From NCBI GenBank assembly GCA_964415395.1, contig CAYPZU010000071.1, forward strand, positions 1 through 10,359: 10,359 bases of DNA. The letters are read 5' to 3'. Under the pieces are notes generated by a model. That model ran no database searches. It worked only from the letters and a program-made list of their open reading frames with translations, and was not told the origin of the DNA. Shown here in pieces: positions 5,348 through 10,359 of this stretch (positions are counted from its first letter, which is position 1; every line of letters begins with the position of its first letter). A program made the position numbers and the translations under genes. Source of the DNA: CAYPZU01 sp964415395 (GTDB lineage: Bacteria; Chlamydiota; Chlamydiia; Chlamydiales; SM23-39).

Positions 5348-5634
5348 ACCAGACCCCGCCCGCGGGCGGACCCCTCTCCCGCTTCATGCGGTTCACCACG
5401 CAGAAGGAGCCGGTGCTGAGCGCCGCCGTCGTCGCGGCGCTGGTGCTGTACGTCATCACCCGGATCGTGCCCGGGCTCACGGACGACGACCTGCAGCTGC
5501 TGGGCCTGCTCCTCGTGCCGATCATCCCTGCGCTGCTCGCCCGGCTGCGCGCCTGGTCGCCCGTCAGCGTCGAGAAGGCCATCGGCGAGGCGTACCAGGA
5601 CGGCGTGCAGGACGCGGGCACGCGGCGCCCGTGA
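5344..5634 (+). CDS. Two-TM holin-like protein
   Basis: This 96-residue protein has a short N-terminus, TM1 at about 24-43 (EPVLSAAVVAALVLYVI), a 'PGLTDDDLQ' turn and TM2 at about 50-68. A cytosolic-type tail, 'RLRAWSPVSVEKAIGEAYQDG', follows. The 'T-D/E-(D/E)x-hydrophobic' turn between two TMs is a layout I recall from small actinophage holin-type proteins. It would permeabilise the inner membrane for the peptidase encoded upstream. The GTG start at 5344 is set by GGAGG six bases upstream and overlaps the previous stop (GTGA). An in-frame GTG at 5323 lacks that support. With the protein at 3901 this gives two holin-like candidates; one may be an antiholin. Confidence 0.78.
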   Translation: MNQTPPAGGPLSRFMRFTTQKEPVLSAAVVAALVLYVITRIVPGLTDDDLQLLGLLLVPIIPALLARLRAWSPVSVEKAIGEAYQDGVQDAGTRRP

Positions 5635-5894
5635 ACGGCGTCGCGCTCGACCCGCGCAGCGGCCTCGCGATCCCGCAGCAGCGCGTCGAGGTCCGGGGCC
5701 CACGCGCGACGGGGGTCGGGACGATCACGTACCGCTGCCACACCTGCGGCGAGCTGATCGTCAAGCCGTGGGAGGTGTTCTTCGTGGCGGTCACCCCAGG
5801 CGCCGAGTGGGCGAGCGACATCGCCCCGCCCACCACCCGGCTCGACATGACCACCCACCACGTCTGGCACATGGCTGCCACCCAGGAGGACTGA
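5631..5894 (+). CDS. Small CxxC protein, possible zinc knuckle
   Basis: This 87-residue protein is unknown. The N-terminal half is polar and beta-like. The centre has 'YRCHTCGELIVKPWE' with Cys36-x2-Cys39, and the C-terminus has 'THHVWHM' with His76, His77 and His80. Cys2 with nearby histidines could bind one zinc ion. The GTG start overlaps the holin-like stop (GTGA) and has no strong Shine-Dalgarno, so coupling probably drives its translation. It lies at the border of the lysis and structural genes and could serve either. The last codons contain the AGGAGG used by the next gene. Confidence 0.68.
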   Translation: MNGVALDPRSGLAIPQQRVEVRGPRATGVGTITYRCHTCGELIVKPWEVFFVAVTPGAEWASDIAPPTTRLDMTTHHVWHMAATQED

Positions 5895-5898
5895 AACG

Positions 5899-6324
5899 AT
5901 GGCCGCGAACCCCTACCTCACGAAGGCGACCGGTCAGGCCGCCCTTGACGCCATCGTCGACCGGCTCGACACCGGCGGCGCCGGCTCGATCGAGATCTAC
6001 ACCGCGAGCCAGGCCGCGAACGCCGACACCGCCATCGGCGCGCAGACGCTGCTCGCGACGCTCGCGTTCGGCGGCACCGCCTTCGGTTCCGCGTCCAACG
6101 CCGATCCCACGGTCGCCACGGCCAACAGCATCACCAGCGACAGCAGCGCCGATGCGACCGGCACGGCCGCCTGGGCGCGCATGGCGAACGGGGCGGGCAC
6201 GACGATCCTCGACTGCTCGGTCGGCACGTCGAGCGCGGACATCATCTTCAACACGGTGTCCTTCGTCTCCGGCGCGGTCATCGCCATCTCCTCGCTGACG
6301 ATCACCCTGCCGCTGCACGTCTGA
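5899..6324 (+). CDS. Phage structural-type protein, beta-rich (unknown)
   Basis: This 141-residue protein is rich in Ala, Thr, Ser and Gly with alternating beta-type hydrophobics ('GSIEIYTASQAANADTAIGA', 'VIAISSLTITLPL'). It has no signal peptide, no Cys cluster and no charged enzymatic core. I recall similar short proteins ('...LDAIVDRLDTGGAGSIEIYT...') near tail or fibre genes in phages and prophages, so a minor virion protein is likely. This rests on recollection and composition, not a search. AGGAGG nine bases upstream fixes the ATG. It sits just upstream of the fibre-like gene, with which it shares composition. Confidence 0.82.
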   Translation: MAANPYLTKATGQAALDAIVDRLDTGGAGSIEIYTASQAANADTAIGAQTLLATLAFGGTAFGSASNADPTVATANSITSDSSADATGTAAWARMANGAGTTILDCSVGTSSADIIFNTVSFVSGAVIAISSLTITLPLHV

Positions 6325-6353
6325 CACCGGTCCCTCGGTAAGAGGCCCGCCTC

Positions 6354-8750
6354 GTGGCGTCCGCGCCCACCATCCGTGCCGTCGGCACGATCGCGTCCGG
6401 CACCACCACGATCGCCCCCGGTCTGCCCTCGGGCACGACCGCGGGCGATCTGCTGCTCATGTTCCTCGAGAACGACGGCAGCGAGGCGGCGCCGACGGCA
6501 TCGGGGTGGACGCAGCTCCTCACGAAGGCGACCGGCGCGGACACCACCGACACCCGGCTGACCGTCCTGTACAAGACGGCCGCCGGGTCGGACGCGACCA
6601 CGACGAACGACCCCGGCGACCACATCGTCGGCCGGATCATCGGCATCACGGCCGGGACGTGGGCCGTCACCGACACGTTCAACGCGACCCAGACCTCCAA
6701 CGAGGACGCGGCCGACACCTCGGGGTCCATCACGGGCGTCACCACCACGCTCGACAACTGCCTGGTCCTCGCCGCCTGCACGAACGGCGACGACCCCGCC
6801 GCGAACGGCACCGCGAACTACGGCAGCTGGACGAACGCGAACCTGTCGTCCCTCACGGAGCGCATCGACAACACCCGCACCAGCGGCAACGGCGGCGGCA
6901 TCGGCGTGGCCTCGGGCATCCTTGCGACCGCGGGCGCCACCGGCGCCACGACCGTCACGCTGGGCGTCGCGTCGTTCAAGGCGATGGCGACGATCGCGAT
7001 CGCCCCGCTCCACGCGACCGGCTCGGGCGCCATCACGCTCCCGAAGGCCGCGGTCGCGGGCACGGGCACCCACCCCGAGTCCGGCGTCCGGCACGTCCAG
7101 CACCTGGGCGAATCCGAGTACAGCGCCAGCGCGTCGACCACCTCCGACCTGTCCATCTCCAAGACGGTCACCGAAGGCAACTTCATCACCGTCGCGATCA
7201 CGTACTACGGCGCCCTCGGGTCCAACGAGTCGGCCGTCGACAACCTGGGCAACAGCTACAGCTTCGCCGAGCACGCCGGGAACGGCACGACCACCAACAC
7301 CGCGATCCTGACGGCGCCGGTCACCACGGGCGGCACGCTGACCACCATCACGGTCACGCACAGCAGCCGCCAGTACCGCTCCGTGACGGCGGACGAGTGG
7401 GCCGGCGTCGGAGCCGTCTCCACCCTCGGCGCGGGGTCATCCGGCAGCGGCACGACCTCCACCTGGGTCAACAACAAGACCATCCCGCAGGACGGCGCGG
7501 CGGTCGGCTACGTCGGCAGCAACACCACCGACGCGATGAGCGCGGGCAGCGCCAGCGGGTCGCCGTCCACCTCCATCACGCGCGTCACGCACTACCCGTC
7601 CCCAGGCTCGGCGTCCATGTCGATGGCGTCGCTGTACGCGCGGGCCAACGCGGGCAGCGCGGTCACCTCGTTCAGCGGCACGGCGACGCACGCGTCGATC
7701 TCGTGGTCGTCCGCTGGTGTGGTGCTCGAGCCCACGGCGGCAGCGCCGACCGGCACCGGGGCCACCACGCTGGCACCGGCGGCAGCCGCCGGTTCCGGCA
7801 CGCAGACCATCACCGGCGCGGGCGCCACCATCCTGGCGCCGGCCACCACCGCCGGGACCGGCATCGGCGGGGCCGTCGGGACCGGCGCCCTCGCCTCCCA
7901 GGCCGCCACCATCGCAGCGACCGGCGCGGAGACGATGACCGCCACCGGTGCGTCCACGCTCGCACCCGCGGCCGCCTCCGGGTCAGGTGCCGAGACGCTG
8001 ACCGCCACCGGAGCAGCGATCCTGGCGCCGGCCTCCATCACGACGTCGGGGACGGAGACGCTCACCGGCGCAGGCGCCCTGGCCACGCAGCCTGTGACGC
8101 TCGCGGGCGCCGGTGTCGAGACGATCACCGCGTCCGGGGCCGCCACCCTTGCGCCCGCATCGGCCTCGGGCACCGCCTCCGAGACGATCAGCGCCACGGG
8201 CGCCCTGACGCTCCAGCAGCCCGCCGTCGCCGGCGTCGGCGACCACACCGGTATCGCTGGCGCGACCGGCGATGGCGCGATGAGCGTCCAGCCCGCGGAG
8301 GCCGATGGCGTCGGCACGCTGACGATCACGGGCGCTGGCGCGATCGCCGTGGTCGCGCCGACCATGGACGGCACGGGCCTGGTTGTCCTCTCCGGGTCCG
8401 GCGGCGCCACGCTCGCGCCCGCGTCCATCGCATCGACCGGCGCCGAGACGCTCACGGGGTCCGGGTCCATCACGACCGTCGCGCCGACCCTCGACGGCAC
8501 GGCCGTGGCCGTCATCACGTTGACCGGTGCCGGAGCACTGACCGCCCGACCGGCCGCCGTCGCCGGGGTGGGTGACGAGACCATCCCGACCTGGTCGACG
8601 CCATCCATCGCCGGCCCCGGCTCCACCGCGTCCAGGGCAGGCCCGGCCGCGGCCGCCACGGTCATCGGCCCGAGCGCGACGGCCACCGTCACCACCGCCA
8701 GCACCGCCACCCCATCCCCCACGACCACCACGGAGGCGACCGTCCGATGA
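6354..8750 (+). CDS. Repeat-containing tail-fibre-like protein
   Basis: This 798-residue protein is Thr/Ala/Gly/Ser-rich. Residues about 1-220 and 251-460 are two divergent beta-sandwich-like domains, each ending in a strand block before a proline ('MATIAIAP', 'SSAGVVLEP'). Both look like globular modules used in phage fibres and surface appendages. Residues about 465-745 consist of thirteen repeats near 21 residues long, pattern TGAxTLAPAxxxGxGxET followed by I or L. A single stray unit (about 221-244) joins the two globular domains. The last 50 residues are Thr/Ala/Pro low complexity with 'GPxATATV'-like units. GTG 6354 has AGAGG eight bases upstream, and the end overlaps the next ATG (ATGA). 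A receptor-binding or virion surface role is likely. An adhesin-like host protein is a weaker alternative given the phage neighbours. Confidence 0.82.
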   Translation: MASAPTIRAVGTIASGTTTIAPGLPSGTTAGDLLLMFLENDGSEAAPTASGWTQLLTKATGADTTDTRLTVLYKTAAGSDATTTNDPGDHIVGRIIGITAGTWAVTDTFNATQTSNEDAADTSGSITGVTTTLDNCLVLAACTNGDDPAANGTANYGSWTNANLSSLTERIDNTRTSGNGGGIGVASGILATAGATGATTVTLGVASFKAMATIAIAPLHATGSGAITLPKAAVAGTGTHPESGVRHVQHLGESEYSASASTTSDLSISKTVTEGNFITVAITYYGALGSNESAVDNLGNSYSFAEHAGNGTTTNTAILTAPVTTGGTLTTITVTHSSRQYRSVTADEWAGVGAVSTLGAGSSGSGTTSTWVNNKTIPQDGAAVGYVGSNTTDAMSAGSASGSPSTSITRVTHYPSPGSASMSMASLYARANAGSAVTSFSGTATHASISWSSAGVVLEPTAAAPTGTGATTLAPAAAAGSGTQTITGAGATILAPATTAGTGIGGAVGTGALASQAATIAATGAETMTATGASTLAPAAASGSGAETLTATGAAILAPASITTSGTETLTGAGALATQPVTLAGAGVETITASGAATLAPASASGTASETISATGALTLQQPAVAGVGDHTGIAGATGDGAMSVQPAEADGVGTLTITGAGAIAVVAPTMDGTGLVVLSGSGGATLAPASIASTGAETLTGSGSITTVAPTLDGTAVAVITLTGAGALTARPAAVAGVGDETIPTWSTPSIAGPGSTASRAGPAAAATVIGPSATATVTTASTATPSPTTTTEATVR
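7746..8588 (+). repeat. About 13 tandem 63-base (21-residue) protein repeats
   Basis: Within the fibre-like gene, unit starts fall at about residues 466, 487, 509, 529, 550, 571, 592, 613, 636, 659, 680, 701 and 724. Spacing is mostly 21 residues, with a few units of 20-23. The core GAxTLAPA is strong in about half the units and degraded in the others. Copies have diverged at the DNA level, so this is an old expansion. Confidence 0.8.
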
Positions 8751-9049
8751 CCGCGACCCCCGGCGTGCGCGACCACACCTGCGACATCGGCGACGCGCCG
8801 ACCCTCTCGTGGGCGCTGTTCAGCGATGCCGACAAGACCATCCCCATCGACGCCACCGTGGTGCTGACCGTGAAGGCACCGGACGGGACGACCTCGACCC
8901 CGTCCGTGACGCACGACGGCACGGGCGAGTACAGCTCCTCGGTCGAGATGACCGCGGCCGGCACCTGGTGGTACCGGTGGTCCGCCACGGGGGCGGTGAA
9001 GGCCGCCGACGAGGGCCGGATCATCGTGCGCGAGAGCGGCGTCCTGTGA
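8747..9049 (+). CDS. Ig-like beta-sandwich phage protein
   Basis: This 100-residue protein has the layout of one Ig-like domain: 'APTLSWALFSDADKT' with an early Trp, 'VVLTVKAPDGTTS', 'GTGEYSSSVEM', 'AGTWWYRWSATG' and a final strand 'GRIIVRES'. I recall such single-domain proteins beside fibre genes in phages of GC-rich bacteria. They are thought to be virion surface or fibre-associated parts that bind sugars or stabilise appendages. The ATG overlaps the fibre stop (ATGA) with GGAGG ten bases upstream. Its stop overlaps the next GTG. Function beyond 'structural' cannot be read from sequence. Confidence 0.83.
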   Translation: MTATPGVRDHTCDIGDAPTLSWALFSDADKTIPIDATVVLTVKAPDGTTSTPSVTHDGTGEYSSSVEMTAAGTWWYRWSATGAVKAADEGRIIVRESGVL

Positions 9050-9384
9050 CCACCGTTGCTCTCGCCTCGCCCATGGGCCAGCTCGGGCGCGACGTCGCGC
9101 GTGCGATCGAGGCATACGAGCGCCGGGCTGCCCGCGTCGCATGGGAACGCCGTTGGCTGGAGCTGACGGGGCGCCCGTGGGGCTGGAAGCCGCCGGCCCT
9201 CCCGCGTGTGGTCGTGTCCCTGGGCTCCAGCCCGTTGGGCATCGACACCAAGGTGTGGGTGGATGACCTCCCGCTGCACCAGGTCGCATCGGCCATCTCG
9301 ATCACGAAGGTGGTGCCGCGCGGCCGCGACATCGGCGACCTGGTCATCACCATCCCGGTGGCGCTGGTCAAGGTGGTGCCGTGA
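9046..9384 (+). CDS. Unknown phage protein
   Basis: This 112-residue protein has no family I can name. The N-terminal 50 residues form a charged helix (RAIEAYERRAARVAWERRWL) ending in 'GRPWGWKPP'. The remainder is beta-rich with 'KVWVDDLPLHQVASAIS' and 'DLVITIPVALVKVV'. The C-terminal part resembles short phage proteins that carry a small beta module plus linker. The GTG start overlaps the Ig-like gene stop and the end overlaps the metallopeptidase-like start (both GTGA), so all three are probably made together. A minor virion component or accessory factor is the safest guess. Confidence 0.78.
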   Translation: MTTVALASPMGQLGRDVARAIEAYERRAARVAWERRWLELTGRPWGWKPPALPRVVVSLGSSPLGIDTKVWVDDLPLHQVASAISITKVVPRGRDIGDLVITIPVALVKVVP

Positions 9385-9896
9385 GCGACCCCTATGCCGG
9401 ACGTGAGCGCGTCCTGACCGACGAGCAGCGCACCACGGTCGCCGTCTGGGTGAACGACATCGCTGCCCGCCTGGGCCTCCGCGACTGGCGCGTCCACGTC
9501 TCTCCGTTCGCTGCATTCGGAGACGACGCGCTGGCGTGCAGCAGCCTCCGAGATCAGGCGTCGGTGTCATGGATCGCCGTGACCCGCGCCTGGCTCGAGA
9601 GCGACGACATCGAGCGCACCACGACCCTCGTCCACGAGCTGCTGCACTGCCACTTCCAGCCCGTGACCCGCCTGGCCGAGCGGCTCATCGAGAGCGAGCT
9701 CGGGCGACGCACCGAGGCCGTGATCGAAGCTGCGGTGAGCATCGCCGAGGAGACGTCGATCGACCGGCTCGCGTCCGCGCTGTCGCAGGTCCTGCCGCCG
9801 TTCTCCTTCGAGCCGCGCGTCGCTGTGCCCAGCGAGCCGATCACGGCGGAGCTGCTACCCGGGGAAGTGGTCGTCCCGCTCGGAGGGCAGCGGTGA
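9381..9896 (+). CDS. HExxH zinc-metallopeptidase-like protein
   Basis: This 171-residue protein centres on 'TTLVHELLHCHFQPV', a classic HExxH zinc-binding helix (His85, Glu86, His89). A second helix, 'EAVIEAAVSIAEETSIDRLA', follows about 30 residues later and could give a third ligand from Glu123 or Glu124. Before it, 'DWRVHVSP' and 'VSWIAVTRAWLE' form the beta-sheet expected ahead of such a helix in minimal gluzincin or SprT-like folds. There is no signal peptide, so it would act in the cytoplasm or virion. The last 35 residues are Pro-rich. The GTG start overlaps the previous stop, with AAGGTGG just upstream. Substrate is unknown; structural-protein maturation or attack on a host protein are both possible. 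Confidence 0.83.
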   Translation: MSDPYAGRERVLTDEQRTTVAVWVNDIAARLGLRDWRVHVSPFAAFGDDALACSSLRDQASVSWIAVTRAWLESDDIERTTTLVHELLHCHFQPVTRLAERLIESELGRRTEAVIEAAVSIAEETSIDRLASALSQVLPPFSFEPRVAVPSEPITAELLPGEVVVPLGGQR

Positions 9897-10316
9897 GTGG
9901 CGCGCACGACCGTCTGCCTCGGATGCGGCGACCGCACCACCAACGGCTCGCGCTGCCCGCGCTGCGCTGGTGGCGAGCGGCACGCGCCGCGCACCACGGC
10001 GTACCGGGATCCGCGCTACGTGGCGCTCCGACGCCGCCGGCTGGCGGAGCATCGGCGCACGTTCGGCGCGCGCTGTCCGCGCTGCAGGCGGGACGAGGAC
10101 CGCGGCGACCGTTCGACCTGGCTGACGCTCAACCACATCACCCCGCTCTCCCTGGGCGGTCACATCCTCGGGCCCACCGAGGTGGTCTGCCTCCGATGCA
10201 ACGTGCAGCTCGAGCACCGCGACCGTCCGGACCTCGCGCGACGTGGGCGTCCAGCGCGTCCTCGCATGTCGGGCTCCGACGCGATGGCGTTCCTCGATCG
10301 CGAGCGGTCGCGGTGA
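9897..10316 (+). CDS. HNH endonuclease with N-terminal zinc ribbon
   Basis: This 139-residue protein starts with a four-Cys zinc ribbon (Cys7-x2-Cys10, Cys20-x2-Cys23), then a basic helix (YVALRRRRLAEH) and an HNH core. The core has Cys60-x2-Cys63, 'LTLNHITPLSLGG' with the catalytic-type His80, and 'CLRCNVQLEHR' with Cys98, Cys101 and Asn102. The usual DH at the HNH start is NH here. Enzymes of this build often lie beside terminase genes and can be needed for DNA packaging (HK97 gp74 is the studied case). The GTG at 9897 has GGAGGG nine bases upstream and follows the metallopeptidase stop directly. Its own stop overlaps another GTG (GTGA). Confidence 0.87.
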   Translation: MARTTVCLGCGDRTTNGSRCPRCAGGERHAPRTTAYRDPRYVALRRRRLAEHRRTFGARCPRCRRDEDRGDRSTWLTLNHITPLSLGGHILGPTEVVCLRCNVQLEHRDRPDLARRGRPARPRMSGSDAMAFLDRERSR

Positions 10317-10359
10317 CCGGGGGTGGGTTCAAGATCGCCGTCGGTTGGAGACCCCGGCC
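10313..10359 (+). CDS. Start of a downstream gene (partial)
   Basis: A GTG at 10313 overlaps the HNH stop as GTGA and opens a frame to the window edge (MTGGGFKIAVGWRPR). The overlap type repeats across this operon, which supports it. In phages with an HNH gene of this type the next gene is often a small terminase subunit, but 15 residues cannot show that. Confidence 0.35.
   Translation, partial: MTGGGFKIAVGWRPR

Noticed and set aside
5997..7361. 454-residue antisense frame
   Set aside because: It lies opposite the structural and fibre genes, is Gly/Arg/Val/Asp low complexity, has no motifs, and arises from scarce stop codons in GC-rich DNA.
6506..8575. 689-residue alternative + strand frame inside the fibre gene
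   Set aside because: It is His/Arg/Asp-rich with no plausible protein features; the fibre frame has ordered domains and repeats.
7746..8588. CRISPR or DNA satellite array
   Set aside because: The periodicity is in the protein. DNA copies are diverged, contiguous and have no spacers.
7592..9289. 565-residue antisense frame across the repeat region
   Set aside because: It mirrors the 63-base repeats of the fibre gene and lacks any recognisable domain or supported start.
1..10359. tRNA, rRNA or attachment-site core
   Set aside because: I saw no cloverleaf or rRNA segment. An att core cannot be assigned without the host junction or a second copy in the window.

Overview
The window is a stretch of tailed-phage or prophage DNA from a very GC-rich host. 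By eye the GC content is near 70%, and codon third positions in the clear genes are almost all G or C. That suggests an actinobacterial or similarly GC-rich lineage such as some Chloroflexota, but nothing here fixes the host. Every supported gene is on the + strand. Nearly all are joined by 1-4 base stop/start overlaps (TGATG, ATGA, GTGA), as in a tightly coupled phage operon.

Layout. (1) 1-2782: the tail end of an unknown gene, a large serine recombinase (the probable integrase), and a DNA-binding protein with two helix-turn-helix segments and a cysteine cluster. (2) 2783-3573: a 141-base gap with three hairpins, then a small HNH endonuclease with a C-terminal HTH and a stand-alone LuxR/GerE-type HTH protein. 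(3) 3574-3785: a non-coding gap with further inverted repeats. (4) 3786-5634: a probable lysis cassette, with two small membrane proteins, a C39/papain-like cysteine peptidase with a coiled-coil tail, a small secreted or anchored peptide and a two-TM holin-like protein. (5) 5631-9384: a small CxxC protein, a small structural-type protein, a 798-residue fibre-like protein with about thirteen 21-residue repeats, an Ig-like beta-sandwich protein and a small unknown protein. (6) 9381-10359: an HExxH metallopeptidase-like protein, a zinc-ribbon HNH endonuclease of the kind often found next to terminase genes, and the first codons of another gene.

The recombinase would integrate and excise the element, and the two HTH proteins are candidates for its control. 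The lysis genes release progeny, and the fibre and Ig-like genes are probably virion surface or adsorption components. Capsid, portal and terminase genes are not in the window. The zinc-ribbon HNH at the right edge suggests that a packaging module begins just beyond it.

The most unusual structure is the leader at 2832-2926. It holds three hairpins, each with a 7-base loop. The first and third loops are identical (GTATCAG) and the middle loop is their exact complement (CTGATAC). The third hairpin encloses the ribosome binding site and ATG of the HNH gene. This looks like a kissing-loop RNA switch, or a DNA operator array, controlling the nuclease.
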